From assembly GCA_036563615.1 (NCBI GenBank), contig DATCMB010000006.1, positions 899,406-963,405 on the forward strand: a DNA stretch of 64,000 nt. Reading direction: 5' to 3'. Under the pieces are notes generated by a model. That model ran no database searches and was not told the DNA's origin. It saw only the letters and a program-made list of their open reading frames with translations. Origin of the DNA: Candidatus Binatia bacterium (GTDB lineage: Bacteria; Desulfobacterota; Binatia; UBA12015). The position numbers and the translations under genes are program-made. Positions 27,727-36,994 of this stretch are shown one piece after another; the first letter of the stretch is position 1, and each line of letters begins with the position of its first letter.

Positions 27727-28832
27727 GGCTTCGCACGTACGCGGCGCTCGCGGCGAAGGCGACGGAAGCGAACTTCCGCCGGTTGTCGCACCCGTTCAAG
27801 CTCACCTTCTGCATCACCTACTGGTGCAACTACCGGTGCCAGACCTGCAACATCTGGCAGATGAAGCCGCGCGACGAGCTGAAGCTCGACGAGATCCGCG
27901 CGTTCTTCCGCAACTCGCCGGACTTCCTGTGGGTCGACCTGACGGGCGGCGAGGTCACGCTGCGCAAGGATTTCGTCGAGATCGCGCACGCGGTGCTCGA
28001 CTCCTGTCCGAACCTGCTGCTGCTGCACTTCCCGACCAACGGATACTTGACGGACAAGATCGTCGAGAACACGCGCCGCATCATGGAGCGTCGTCCCGAG
28101 AAGCTCATCATCACCGTCTCGACCGACGGTGACGAGCGAATGAACGACGAGATCCGCGGCGTCGAGGGCGGCTGGCAGCGGCAGATCGAGACCTTCCGCC
28201 GCCTGCGCGAGATCCCCGGCGTCGAGGTCGTGCTGGGGATGACGCTGTCGGCGAAGAACGTCGACCACTTCCCGCAGGCGTTCGCCGCCGCGGAGAAGGC
28301 CGTCCCCGGCATCACGTACCGCGACTTCCACGTCAACATCGTGCACGAGTCGCCGCACTACCTCGGCAACACGAACCTCTCGCTGCGGCGCAACGTCGCC
28401 CCGGACGCGCTGCTGCACGCCGTCAAGCAAGTCGCGAAGCTGCGCGGCACGCCGCGCGGCCCGGTCGGCTACCTCGAGCGCGCGTACTTGAAGCACGTGG
28501 GACCGTATCTCAAGACGGGGGTCACGCCGATGCGCTGCCACGCGCTGTCGGCGTCGTGCTTCGTCGACTCGTGGGGCAACGTCTTCCCCTGCACGATCTA
28601 CGATCGCAAGCTCGGCAACCTGCGCGAGGCCGACTACGACCTGCGGCGCATCTGGAGCTCGGAGCTCGCGGTGCAGACGCAGAAGGAGATCTGGAGCTAC
28701 GATTGCCCGCAGTGCTGGACGCCGTGCGAGGCGTACCAGTCGATCATGGGCAACTTCCTGGTCCCCGGGCGCACGACCAGCGAGGACGCGGCGAAGGCCG
28801 TCGAGGAGGGGACGGCGCCTCTCCGGCCGTAG
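27723..28832 (+). CDS. Radical SAM protein with SPASM-like C-terminus
   Basis: 369 aa from GTG 27723, overlapping the epimerase stop. The 4Fe-4S motif is CNYRCQTC (C35, C39, C42), followed by DLTGGEVTLRKD and VSTDGD. A second Cys set (MRCHALSASC, VFPC, DCPQCWTPC) suggests an auxiliary cluster like SPASM/twitch proteins. No peptide precursor is adjacent, and its coupling to an epimerase and GT9 argues for a role in glycan or lipid modification rather than RiPP maturation. Substrate unknown. Confidence 0.9.
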   Translation: MRLRTYAALAAKATEANFRRLSHPFKLTFCITYWCNYRCQTCNIWQMKPRDELKLDEIRAFFRNSPDFLWVDLTGGEVTLRKDFVEIAHAVLDSCPNLLLLHFPTNGYLTDKIVENTRRIMERRPEKLIITVSTDGDERMNDEIRGVEGGWQRQIETFRRLREIPGVEVVLGMTLSAKNVDHFPQAFAAAEKAVPGITYRDFHVNIVHESPHYLGNTNLSLRRNVAPDALLHAVKQVAKLRGTPRGPVGYLERAYLKHVGPYLKTGVTPMRCHALSASCFVDSWGNVFPCTIYDRKLGNLREADYDLRRIWSSELAVQTQKEIWSYDCPQCWTPCEAYQSIMGNFLVPGRTTSEDAAKAVEEGTAPLRP

Positions 28833-28899
28833 ATTCGACGCGGCGCCGAGGCGGCGTCGCCGCGGCCGTTTCCCACCCGAGCGCGGCGACGCGTGCCCC

Positions 28900-30120
28900 T
28901 CAGTACGGCGCCGTGATGTTGCGCGCCAGGTTGCCGTTCCCGTTGGGCGCGCCCGGTCGGAGCACGACCTTCATGCACTCGTCCTGCTTGTGCAGGAAGG
29001 TCTCGTAGCCCTGCGGCGTCTCGTCGAGCGACATCCGGTGCGTGACGACGAAGCTCGGGTCGATCTCGCCCGAGATGATCCGCTCGAGCAGCGGCTGCAT
29101 GTAGCGCTGCACGTGGGTCTGTCCGGACTTGATGGTCAGCGCCTTGTTGACCACCGCGCCGAACGGGATCTTGTCGAGGAGCCCGCCGTAGACCCCGGCG
29201 ACCGACACCGTGCCGCCGCTGCGCACGCACATCAGCGCCTGGCGCAGCACGGGCGGGCGATCGGTCTCCATCATGAGCGCTTGCTTGACGCGATCGTAGG
29301 CGCCGAGCATCCCCGGCAGGTGGCCCTCCATGCCGACGGCGTCGATGCAGGCGTCCGGCCCGCGGCCGCCGGTCATGGCGCGCAGCGCCTCGTAGACGTC
29401 GACCTCCTCGTAGTTCAGCACCTCTGCGCCACAGAGCTCGTGCGCCATGCGCAGCCGGTAGGGGAAGCGGTCGATCGCGATGACGCGCCCCGCGCCGAGC
29501 AGGAACGCGCTCAGGATCGCGAACTGTCCGACCGGACCGCAGCCCCACACGGCGACCGTCTCGCCCTTGCGGATGTTGCACGCCTCGGCGGCCATGTAGC
29601 CGGTCGGCAGGATGTCGGAGAGAAAGAGCACCTTCTCGTCGTCGATGCCGTGCGGGATCTTGATGTGATTGACGTCGGCGTACGGCACGCGGACGTATTC
29701 GGCCTGGCCGCCCGCGTAGCCGCCGAGCATGTGCGAGTAGCCGAAGATTCCGCACGGCGAGTGGCCCCAGAGCTTCTCGGCCATCCAGGCGTTCGGATTC
29801 GAGTTCTCGCACAGCGAGAAGAGCTTCTCGCGGCAGAAGAAGCAGTTGCCGCACGCGATCGGGAACGGGATCACGACCCGGTCGCCGACCTTCAGATCGC
29901 CGACGCGCGGCCCGACCTCGACCACCTCGCCCATGAACTCGTGGCCCATGATGTCGCCGGCCTGCATGGTCGGGATGAAGCCGTTGTAGAGGTGCAGGTC
30001 CGAGCCGCAGATCGCGCTCGAGGTGATGCGGACGATGGCGTCGCGCGGGTTGAGGATCGTCGGATCGGGAACGTCCTCGACCCGGACGTCGCGCTTGCCG
30101 TACCAGCAGTTCGCCTTCAT
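28900..30120 (-). CDS. Zinc-dependent alcohol dehydrogenase (MDR family)
   Basis: 406 aa. Catalytic zinc ligands C38, H60 and E61 ([11 protein letters not shown]) and the four-Cys structural zinc loop [15 protein letters not shown] (C90, C93, C96, C104). The Rossmann motif is [12 protein letters not shown] with an acidic residue after the second strand (AIDRF), so NAD is preferred. The long insertion around residue 110 resembles the formaldehyde-dehydrogenase-like group. It is coupled by ATGA to the SRPBCC protein upstream, a pairing I infer to be functional; the substrate is unassigned. Confidence 0.9.
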   Translation of the reverse strand: MKANCWYGKRDVRVEDVPDPTILNPRDAIVRITSSAICGSDLHLYNGFIPTMQAGDIMGHEFMGEVVEVGPRVGDLKVGDRVVIPFPIACGNCFFCREKLFSLCENSNPNAWMAEKLWGHSPCGIFGYSHMLGGYAGGQAEYVRVPYADVNHIKIPHGIDDEKVLFLSDILPTGYMAAEACNIRKGETVAVWGCGPVGQFAILSAFLLGAGRVIAIDRFPYRLRMAHELCGAEVLNYEEVDVYEALRAMTGGRGPDACIDAVGMEGHLPGMLGAYDRVKQALMMETDRPPVLRQALMCVRSGGTVSVAGVYGGLLDKIPFGAVVNKALTIKSGQTHVQRYMQPLLERIISGEIDPSFVVTHRMSLDETPQGYETFLHKQDECMKVVLRPGAPNGNGNLARNITAPY

Positions 30121-31142
30121 ATGCCCGCTCCGTGGCTCGCGCCGTGTGCGCGGCCGTGCTGCTCTGCGTGCCGCTGTCGCGCCGCGAGGTGCTCGCGCTT
30201 GCGTCCCGACGGCTGACCCTCGGTGGTCGGGATCTCGCCGGTCTCGAGCATGCGCTTGAAGCGCCGCAGGCCCTCGCGGATCTGCGCCTCGGGATCCTCG
30301 CCCAGCATCTTCGCCGCGAGCGCGCCGACCACGCCGAGCGGCGGCGAGTAGCTCATCTGCAGCTCGACCAGCGTGCCACGTCCCGCCGGGTCGGGCGTGA
30401 AGCGCACGCAGCCCGCGGTCACGACGTCCGAGCCCTCGACCGACGTCCAGGCGATCTCCTCGCCGGGCACGTCGCGCGTGATCTCGGCTTCCCACTCGAC
30501 GCGCTTGCCCGCGGGTCCCTTCGCGACCCAGCGCGAGCGCTCGCCGCCGAGCTGCGTCACCGACTCGAGGTGCTCCATGACGATCGGCAGGTTCTCGAGT
30601 CGCCGCCAGAACGCGTAGGCCTCGCTCCGGTCGGGCGTGACCGCGATGCTCTCGATCACGTCGACCGAGCTCGTTCCCGTCGCGGGACCGGCGTCCGAGA
30701 TCGAGCGCCGCGTGAGGCGGTCGCCGGTCATGGTGTCGAGCGCGGTGACGCCGCCGACGGCGGCGAGCGCGCCCAGCACGCGTCCCGGCTTCGAGGTATG
30801 GCCGAGCGCCGCGAGCAGCAGCCCGATGTCGAGCGCGTCGCCCGCGACCCGGCTCCACACCCAGCCCGCCGGACGGGGCAGCGACGACAGGATGCCGACC
30901 CCGCTCGCGATCTCGCGCAACCCGAGCGCGCGGATCAGGTGCCGGTGGTCGTCGAGGCCGAGGAATCTCGACAGCGCGCGCGGGGCTGCGATCTCGGCGA
31001 GGCCGAGCCCGATGCTGAGCCAGCCGAGGCTGCTCGCGACCGTCGAATCCTTCCCGGCAGGTCCGCCGTTCGTTCCGTACGAGCGCCCGATGCGCGCGTC
31101 GAGCGGCGGCGCGGCGCCCTGGGGCGCGGTCTGCGTGCTCAT
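30117..31142 (-). CDS. Membrane SRPBCC-domain protein
   Basis: 341 aa from ATG 31142, which has the strong site GGAGGAGGA upstream; the frame is open further but not supported. About residues 35-140 contain three hydrophobic segments ([16 protein letters not shown] and neighbours), then an SRPBCC (START-like) domain around 150-300 with [20 protein letters not shown]. It resembles cyclase/dehydrase-type proteins associated with alcohol dehydrogenases. The basic C-terminus is rich in His and Arg. It might bind a hydrophobic substrate at the membrane and hand it to the adjacent dehydrogenase. Confidence 0.78.
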   Translation of the reverse strand: MSTQTAPQGAAPPLDARIGRSYGTNGGPAGKDSTVASSLGWLSIGLGLAEIAAPRALSRFLGLDDHRHLIRALGLREIASGVGILSSLPRPAGWVWSRVAGDALDIGLLLAALGHTSKPGRVLGALAAVGGVTALDTMTGDRLTRRSISDAGPATGTSSVDVIESIAVTPDRSEAYAFWRRLENLPIVMEHLESVTQLGGERSRWVAKGPAGKRVEWEAEITRDVPGEEIAWTSVEGSDVVTAGCVRFTPDPAGRGTLVELQMSYSPPLGVVGALAAKMLGEDPEAQIREGLRRFKRMLETGEIPTTEGQPSGRKREHLAARQRHAEQHGRAHGASHGAGI

Positions 31143-31466
31143 GCCGATCCTCCTCCTCGCTGCGGCGTTGCTTCGAGGAGGGCGAACGGGTGCAAACGGC
31201 TTGCCCGGCGCGCCGCGCACGCATTGCCGTGTGCGGGCGCGGTCGCGCGCTTTCGGCGCGGAAGATCCGTCCGGCGGAAGTTGCTGCGTCTGTAGAAAAG
31301 TCGACGCGCGAAGGACGATTCGACGCGGCGTCGGCGGCTGCGGACGCGGTCGTGCGGAGCAGGGCGGGGCGAGTTGCTTGACGGCGCGCGGCGCTGCTTG
31401 CGGTGGCTACCGTCTTGGAAGGGTGCGCCGCCGCCGTCTCCCGGATCCCCGCTGCGTGCCGGCGGG
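31143..31466. other. Intergenic region without a supported gene
   Basis: 324 bases between the SRPBCC gene start and the cutA stop, both on the minus strand. Open frames on the plus strand here encode arginine-rich low-complexity peptides typical of GC-rich shadows. I see no tRNA, repeat or convincing hairpin; the promoter of the SRPBCC-ADH pair should lie in its left half. Confidence 0.6.
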
Positions 31467-31805
31467 CTACCCGACCGACTCCACGAGCCAGCGCGCGTAC
31501 GCAGGGGCGACGAACGTCGGATCGAGCGCGACCACCTCGGGCACCTCGTAGGGGTGCACCTCGCGCAGCGCCTCGACCAGCGCGTCTCGACGCGCGCGCG
31601 TCGTCTTGACGATCAGCAGCAGCTCGCCGTCGTCCTGCACGGCGCCCTGCCAGCGGTAGATCGAGCGCACGCCGGGCAGCACGTTGACGCACGCGGCGAC
31701 GCGGCGCTCGACGAGCGTGCGCGCGACGCGCACCGCGTCCTCCTCGTTCCCGACGGTGGTCAGCACCACCACCGCTTGCTGCTCGCTCGACGCTTCCGTG
31801 CTCAT
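31467..31805 (-). CDS. cutA: Divalent cation tolerance protein CutA
   Basis: 112 aa trimeric PII-like protein. [28 protein letters not shown] begins the fold, and [26 protein letters not shown] and [11 protein letters not shown] complete the family pattern. Implicated in metal tolerance, though its biochemical role is unsettled. ATG 31805 lies 32 bases after the glycosidase-like gene stop, so the two could share a transcript. Confidence 0.94.
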   Translation of the reverse strand: MSTEASSEQQAVVVLTTVGNEEDAVRVARTLVERRVAACVNVLPGVRSIYRWQGAVQDDGELLLIVKTTRARRDALVEALREVHPYEVPEVVALDPTFVAPAYARWLVESVG

Positions 31806-31837
31806 GCGCCGCCGGCTAGCCGAGGCGCAGCGCAGGG

Positions 31838-33295
31838 TCAACGCGCGGCGGGCGCGACGCGCACCGTGTGGACCTCGCCGACCGTGCGCCGCGGGCCGCG
31901 GTAGACCAGCAGGCGCTGCAGCCGCTCGTCGAACGTCCAGCGGTCGCCCGGCGTGACCTCGACGGTGAAGCCGTCCGGGTAGCGCAGGCGCGCCGGCAGG
32001 AAGATCTCCGTCGGGTCGGGAGGGCGGCGTTTCGGGTCGTCGCGAAAGGCGAAGCGCCACACGCCGCTCTCCTCGTCGAGCTCCATCTCGATCGGCAGCC
32101 CGGCGATGCGCCGCGCGTACGGACGCGCGAGGACGCGCGCGACGCTCCCGTCGTGGATGTCGAGCGCGAGCTTCGCGCGCGGGTCTTCCTTCGGCACGAC
32201 CGCCCACAGCGCGCCGCTGGCGAGCTGGCGGTCGAGCTGCGCGAACGAGTCGGCGACGAACGGCAGCGTCGTCGGACGGTACGCTCCCGCGGGTGCTCCG
32301 TCGCTGCCGACGAGCCCGACGAGCAACGGGCCGCCGAGCGCTTGCGCGAGCCGTCGCGCGCGCTCGTAGTCGGCGGCGAGCCGCTCGCCGCCGCGCGCAT
32401 CCGCTGGCGGGCCGAACGTCTGACCGAAGAGGTGCGGCGCGAAGACGACGCCCGGACCGAAGCCGCGCCCTACTGCGGCGAGCGGCTCGTCCGGCGTCGC
32501 GGCCGGCTGGAAGGCGAGGGCGTGCGGCGCGTCGGTCGAGCGGACGCTCTTCTGCAGCGTGCGGTAGAAAGGTGCCAGCGCGGTGACGACGAACTTCGCT
32601 TTGGACGAGCAGCCCGCGGCGGTCGGCTCGTCGAGCAGGTCGAAGGCGAAGATGCGCTTGTCCTGCTCGTAGTACGCGGCGACGATGCGCCACGCGTCGG
32701 CGTAGTGCTCGAGCAGCGGGCGCCCGTCGGACGCCTCCGCGCCCGCGAAGAACGCGCACTGCGCGCGCGCGATCCGCATCCCGAGCGGCACGCCTTCGCC
32801 CGCGTCCCCTTCCGACGGGAGATCCGGGCACGTCCACGGCCTACGCGGGCGACCGTCGACGCACGCCGACCAGCCGGCGTGCATCGCCAGCACGACCGGC
32901 ATCCCGGCGTTGCTCGCGAAGCGCAGCAGCGGATCGACGCGCTGGCGCAGGTACTCGAGATCGAAGTCGCCCGGGCGCGGCGCGACCGCGCGCCACGGGA
33001 CCGGAAGCCGCACCAGGTTGAAGCCGAGCTCGGCGAGACGGCGGAAGTCGTCCTCGTCCGTGTCGGGCACCGGACCGCGCGTGCGACCGCCGACGAGCGC
33101 GAGATAGTCGACGCCGCGCAGCAGCACGACGCGCTCCTTCGCATCGCGGAACCAGCGCCCATCGGGGTGAACGAGCAGCGGCTCGAGCGTCGGCGGCGCG
33201 AGCACGCCGCGGTCGCACGCGGCGAGGAGAGAAAGCGCCGCGAGCGCGAAGACGACGAGGACGCGGGCCGCGACGCCGTGCGGGCGACGCTGCAC
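31838..33295 (-). CDS. Endoglycoceramidase-like GH5 lipoprotein lacking its nucleophile
   Basis: 485 aa from GTG 33295, giving a signal with lipobox LAAC (C27). GH5 barrel of the endoglycoceramidase type: the start DGRWFRDAKERVVLLRGVDY, the strand GFNLVRLPVPW, and the acid/base region FDLLDEPTA (E223, with DEP instead of NEP). Where the nucleophile Glu should stand (usual PLLVGEFG) the protein reads PLLVGLVG with Leu at 328. The C-terminal sandwich with RPYARRIAGLPIEM and PTEIFLPARLRYPDGF is well kept. Likely a pseudoenzyme that binds glycolipid or glycan at the cell surface. Confidence 0.8.
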   Translation of the reverse strand: MQRRPHGVAARVLVVFALAALSLLAACDRGVLAPPTLEPLLVHPDGRWFRDAKERVVLLRGVDYLALVGGRTRGPVPDTDEDDFRRLAELGFNLVRLPVPWRAVAPRPGDFDLEYLRQRVDPLLRFASNAGMPVVLAMHAGWSACVDGRPRRPWTCPDLPSEGDAGEGVPLGMRIARAQCAFFAGAEASDGRPLLEHYADAWRIVAAYYEQDKRIFAFDLLDEPTAAGCSSKAKFVVTALAPFYRTLQKSVRSTDAPHALAFQPAATPDEPLAAVGRGFGPGVVFAPHLFGQTFGPPADARGGERLAADYERARRLAQALGGPLLVGLVGSDGAPAGAYRPTTLPFVADSFAQLDRQLASGALWAVVPKEDPRAKLALDIHDGSVARVLARPYARRIAGLPIEMELDEESGVWRFAFRDDPKRRPPDPTEIFLPARLRYPDGFTVEVTPGDRWTFDERLQRLLVYRGPRRTVGEVHTVRVAPAAR

Positions 33296-33357
33296 CTCGC
33301 GCGCGGCTGTCGACCCGCATCGCACGATCGCCGTGCATATCGTGTCGCGGCCGCTGC

Positions 33358-34884
33358 TCAAGAGGCACAGCGGTCGAGCATCCGGTACTGCAGCGCCTCG
33401 GCGACGTCCTCGCTGGTGATCGCGTCGCGTCCGGCGAGATCGGCGACCGTGCGCGCGACCTTCAGCACGCGCGCGTAGGCGCGCGCCGAGAGCCGCAGAC
33501 GCTCGACCGCGCGCTCGAGAAGGCGCTCGCCCGCGGTGTCGAGGCGACAGTGCCGGTCGAGGTCGCGGCTCGTGAGCTGCGCGTTGCACGTGAGGTCGCG
33601 GCGGCGGTAGCGCGCACGCTGCCGCTCGCGCGCGGCGACCACGCGCTCGCGCACCTCGCGCGAGCCTTCGACGGGACGCGCGCCCGCGAGCTCGCGGTAG
33701 GCGATCGCCGGCACCTCGATCTGCACGTCGAGGCGATCGAGCAGCGGGCCGGAGATGCGCGATCGATAGCGCTGCACGGCGCCCGGCGGACACGAGCAGG
33801 CGTGCGTCGGGTCGCCGGCGTAGCCGCACGGGCACGGGTTCATCGCGCAGACGACCTGCGTGCTGGCGGGGAAGACGTACGAGCCGGTTGCGCGCGCCAC
33901 CACGACCGTGCGCTCCTCGAGAGGCTGGCGCAGCGCCTCGAGGCACGCGAGCGGGAACTCCGGCAGCTCGTCGAGGAACAGCACGCCGTGGTGCGCGAGC
34001 GCGACCTCGCCCGGACGCACGGGACGACCGCCGCCGATCAGCGCCACCTCGGAGGCCGTGTGGTGCGGCGCGCGCACGGGACGCGAGGTGATCATCGGCC
34101 GCTCGCCGAGCAGCCCGGCGATGCTGTGCACCGCCGTGCACTCGAGCGCCTCCTCGAGCGTCAAGTCGGGCAGGATGGTCGCGAGCCGGCGCGCGAGCAT
34201 GGTCTTGCCCGCGCCGGGCGGGCCGATCATCAGCACGTTGTGGCCGCCGGCGGCGGCGACCTCGAGCGCGCGCTTCGCCGCGGCTTGACCGCGCACGTCG
34301 GCGAAGTCGAGGTCGTACGAAGCACCCGCGGCGAGCAGCGCCGCCGCGTCGACGCGCGCCGGCTCGATCTTCAGCTCGCCGCGCAGCAGCCCGAGCGCCT
34401 CGCTCAGAGTCGCCGCGCCATACACCTCCTCGACGCCGCCGAGCGCCGCCTCGCTCGCGTTCGCGCTCGGAACCAGCAGGCGACGGATCCCCGCTCGGCG
34501 CGCCGCGAGCGCGATCGGCAGCGCGCCGTGGATCGGCTTGATGCGTCCGTCGAGCGCGAGCTCGCCCGCCGCGACCACGCCCGTCAAGCGCTCCTGCGGC
34601 AGCTGCTCGGCAGCGGCGAGCAGCGCGAGCGCGATCGCGAGGTCGAACGCGGCGCCCTCCTTGCGAAGGTGCGCCGGAGCGAGGTTGATCGTCACCTTGC
34701 GCTCGGGCACCTGCAGGCCGCAGTTGCGCAGCGCCGCGCGCACGCGGTCCTTGCTCTCGCGCACCGCGCTGCCCGGCAGCCCGACGATCGCGAAGTTCGG
34801 CAGGCCGCCCGCGACGTCGACCTCGACCTCGATGACGTGCGCCGCGATGCCGGCGATCACGGCGGAAAGCGCTGTAGCGGTCAC
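33358..34884 (-). CDS. comM: YifB/ComM-family Mg-chelatase-like AAA ATPase
   Basis: 508 aa from GTG 34884. An N-terminal Lon-like S5 fold (about 1-165, GLPNFAIVGLPGSAVRESKDR), then the AAA domain with Walker A GPPGAGKT (221-228), Walker B LFLDELPEF, and a zinc-finger insert CAMNPCPCGYAGDPTHACSC. ComM is a helicase that extends D-loops during natural transformation in gamma-proteobacteria; the same role is plausible but not shown here. A ComEA-like protein is encoded at 54168. Confidence 0.93.
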   Translation of the reverse strand: MTATALSAVIAGIAAHVIEVEVDVAGGLPNFAIVGLPGSAVRESKDRVRAALRNCGLQVPERKVTINLAPAHLRKEGAAFDLAIALALLAAAEQLPQERLTGVVAAGELALDGRIKPIHGALPIALAARRAGIRRLLVPSANASEAALGGVEEVYGAATLSEALGLLRGELKIEPARVDAAALLAAGASYDLDFADVRGQAAAKRALEVAAAGGHNVLMIGPPGAGKTMLARRLATILPDLTLEEALECTAVHSIAGLLGERPMITSRPVRAPHHTASEVALIGGGRPVRPGEVALAHHGVLFLDELPEFPLACLEALRQPLEERTVVVARATGSYVFPASTQVVCAMNPCPCGYAGDPTHACSCPPGAVQRYRSRISGPLLDRLDVQIEVPAIAYRELAGARPVEGSREVRERVVAARERQRARYRRRDLTCNAQLTSRDLDRHCRLDTAGERLLERAVERLRLSARAYARVLKVARTVADLAGRDAITSEDVAEALQYRMLDRCAS

Positions 34885-35078
34885 GCACCCTCGCGAGGGG
34901 GTCGGGGCAGAGCCGGACTATCGGGCGCGTCGCGCGGCGGCAAGCGCGTCGCGCTGCTGGCGAGACATAATTTCGCGAGATCGCGTTGCTCGTGGACGAC
35001 GAGCTCGTGGACGGCGTGCACGCGCGCTCGACACGCGCCGGCGTCGGCGCCGTGCGCGAGAACGCTCGGAGGCGCCGC

Positions 35079-35966
35079 TCAGCGGCGGCGCAGCAGACGA
35101 CGGTACTGCTGCAGGTGCCGCCGCGCGGCCGCGCGGTCGCCGAGCGCCAGGTAGAGGTTGCTCAAACGCTGGTGCGCGTCGGCGAGATCGGGCGCGACGT
35201 TCAGCACGTGCTGGTAGCGCCGCACCGCGAGACGCAGGTCGCCGCGATCCTCGGCGAGCAGTGCGAGGTTGAACAGCGTCGTCGGCTCGTCCGGCGACAG
35301 CGCGAGCGCGGCGAGGTAGTGGCGCTCGGCTTCCGCGAAGTTGCCGCTCTCGTGCTCGAGGCGTCCGAGGTTGATGTGCGCCGGGGCGACGAAGGCGTCG
35401 TACTCGAGGACGCGTCGGTAGGCTTCCTTCGCGGCCTCCGGGGAGCGGTCCTCGAGCGCGAGCGCGCGGTCGAATGCGCGCTGCGCCTCGCGCTCGTCGG
35501 GCGAGTCGGCGTCGTCGAGCGCGCGGACGCGCGAGCGGCGTCCGTCGCGGCTCGAGCCGTCGAAGCGCAGCAGGAGCTGACCCGAGTCCGCGTACCAGCG
35601 GCGCGTGCCGTCGGCGACGACGACGCGTCCGCGGTCGATCGAGAAGGTGAGGCTCGAGGGCTCGCGATCTTCGACCTGCTGGCGCAGGCGCGCGAGCACC
35701 TCCGCGACCCGACGCGGCGAGTAGCCGGCGTCGAACATCGCGCGCGCCGCGCGCAGCGTCATCAGGTCGCGCAGCGAGTACTCGTAGCGTCGACGCGGTC
35801 CGCGCGACGGCGAGAGGAAGCCCGCGCGGATGCAGCGGCGGACGCGCGACGGGCTGAGGCGCGTCAAGCGCGCGATCTGGCGGGTGGTGAAGACCTCGCC
35901 GGGAAGGCCGCCGGCCGCGCGACCGCGGTGGCTGCCGCCCGAGCGGGACGAGCGCTCAGCGCTCAA
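35079..35966 (-). CDS. MerR-type HTH protein with TPR repeats
   Basis: 295 aa from TTG 35966, overlapping the TusA-like gene by 11 bases. A winged-helix MerR head (FTTRQIARLTRLSPSRVRRC, about 25-95) replaces the usual coiled-coil effector region with a linker containing a DGSSRDGRRSRVRAL stretch and then about three TPRs (roughly 150-295, for example AKEAYRRVLEYDAFVAPAHI). Such HTH-TPR proteins occur in deltaproteobacteria; the TPR likely senses or recruits a protein partner. Its own target promoter is unknown. Confidence 0.85.
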   Translation of the reverse strand: MSAERSSRSGGSHRGRAAGGLPGEVFTTRQIARLTRLSPSRVRRCIRAGFLSPSRGPRRRYEYSLRDLMTLRAARAMFDAGYSPRRVAEVLARLRQQVEDREPSSLTFSIDRGRVVVADGTRRWYADSGQLLLRFDGSSRDGRRSRVRALDDADSPDEREAQRAFDRALALEDRSPEAAKEAYRRVLEYDAFVAPAHINLGRLEHESGNFAEAERHYLAALALSPDEPTTLFNLALLAEDRGDLRLAVRRYQHVLNVAPDLADAHQRLSNLYLALGDRAAARRHLQQYRRLLRRR

Positions 35967-36162
35967 TCTCGATCCGCCAGCCGTCGCCCAGGTCGCTCAC
36001 CTCGATGACGGCGTAGCCGTGCGCCTCCGCGGCGCGCGGGATGTCGCGCACCGCGCGGGCGTCGTCCACCACCAGCGTGAGCCGCGCGCCGACCGGCATC
36101 TCCTCGAGGCGCACCTTGGCGCGCGCCCAGTTGAGCGGGCAGCGAACGCCGCGCAGCACCAT
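35956..36162 (-). CDS. TusA-family sulfur carrier-like protein
   Basis: 68 aa from ATG 36162 (frame open to 36264, but that would overlap the neighbouring exported protein by 56 bases). LRGVRCPLNWARAKVRLEEM holds the sulfur-carrying Cys (C8) followed by Pro-Leu, and DDARAVRDIPRAAEAHGYAV completes the TusA fold. It lacks other Tus partners nearby. It may move sulfur or act as a regulatory fold. Its stop lies inside the next gene's start region, implying coupling with the MerR-TPR gene. Confidence 0.8.
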   Translation of the reverse strand: MVLRGVRCPLNWARAKVRLEEMPVGARLTLVVDDARAVRDIPRAAEAHGYAVIEVSDLGDGWRIEIER

Positions 36163-36208
36163 CTCCTCGTGCTGCGGCGTCTCCGTGCTGCGGGCGTCGT
36201 GTGCCGTG

Positions 36209-36559
36209 CTACTCGTCGAGGTTCTCCTCTCGGATCGGCTCGTCGTGCGCCGGTTTCTCCGCATGCTCCGGCTCGCGCGGACCGGCGATCGCCTCGCCGG
36301 CGCGCTGGAAGCCCTCGCCGGTCTTCTCGAGCACCGTGCTCACGCCCTCGCCGGTCTTGGTGATCACGGTGTCGAGCGCCTCGCCGACCGCCTCGCCGGC
36401 GCGCGTGAGGCCGCGCTTGGTCGCGCTGCCCGCGCTGCTCATGCCGCTCTGGACGGCGCCCGACGCGCCGTCCTCGGCCACCGCCGGGACCGGCGTCGTG
36501 ACGCTCCCGAGGAGCGCCGCGATCAACGCCGTCCCCGCCAGCGTGCGAATTCGAATCAT
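36209..36559 (-). CDS. Small exported protein with repeated Thr-Gly-Glu-Gly segments
   Basis: 116 aa from ATG 36559. A Sec signal (IRIRTLAGTALIAALLGSVT, cleavage near AVAED) is followed by alternating short helical units such as TKTGEGVSTVLEKTGEGFQR, rich in Gly, Glu, Ala and Thr, and a charged C-terminus. No known domain. The KTGEG unit occurs twice at 11-residue spacing, as in amphipathic lipid-binding repeats. It sits between DUF3467 and TusA genes on one strand. Confidence 0.65.
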   Translation of the reverse strand: MIRIRTLAGTALIAALLGSVTTPVPAVAEDGASGAVQSGMSSAGSATKRGLTRAGEAVGEALDTVITKTGEGVSTVLEKTGEGFQRAGEAIAGPREPEHAEKPAHDEPIREENLDE

Positions 36560-36606
36560 GCCGACAGGGTATCGAGCGTCGGGCCGGCGCGCGAGGGGCA
36601 GGGTGC

Positions 36607-36927
36607 TCACTGCAGGACCGACGGCAGATCCGTCGCCTCGTGGATCGTCCCGTACTGCGCTTCGTAGCGTCGCACGTTGTCCTCGAGGGCGCGCAGCACG
36701 CGCTTGGTGTGCTCGGGCGTGCTGATCACGCGTGCGCGCAGGCTCGCGAGCGCCTCGCCCTTCGGTCCGCGCTGCGGCTGCACGAAGAGGAAGTCGAGCA
36801 CGAACTCCTCGCGGCGGTGCGAGATCATCGTCAGGTTGGAGTACACGCCGGGTGCGACGCCGGGGTCGGCCTGAATGGTGATCTGCTGCGTCGTCCCGGG
36901 CACGTTCTGCCGTCCTTCGTTGGCCAT
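36607..36927 (-). CDS. DUF3467 family protein
   Basis: 106 aa from ATG 36927. GVAPGVYSNLTMISHRREEF followed by VLDFLFVQPQRGPKGEALASL and a late LEDNVRRYEAQYGTI are the conserved DUF3467 elements. Small cytoplasmic protein of unknown role, widespread in bacteria and archaea. Divergent from the helicase gene with 67 bases between starts. Confidence 0.88.
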   Translation of the reverse strand: MANEGRQNVPGTTQQITIQADPGVAPGVYSNLTMISHRREEFVLDFLFVQPQRGPKGEALASLRARVISTPEHTKRVLRALEDNVRRYEAQYGTIHEATDLPSVLQ

Positions 36928-36994
36928 GGCGGCGACCATGCCACGGAGCCTTCGGCGTGTCATCTGGAACGGTGCTACGGTGCGCGTCCGAGTC

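Noticed and set aside
35956..36264. Longer TusA-like protein starting at 36264
   Set aside because: It would overlap the exported protein gene by 56 bases and its extra 34 residues are basic low complexity; the family begins near ATG 36162.
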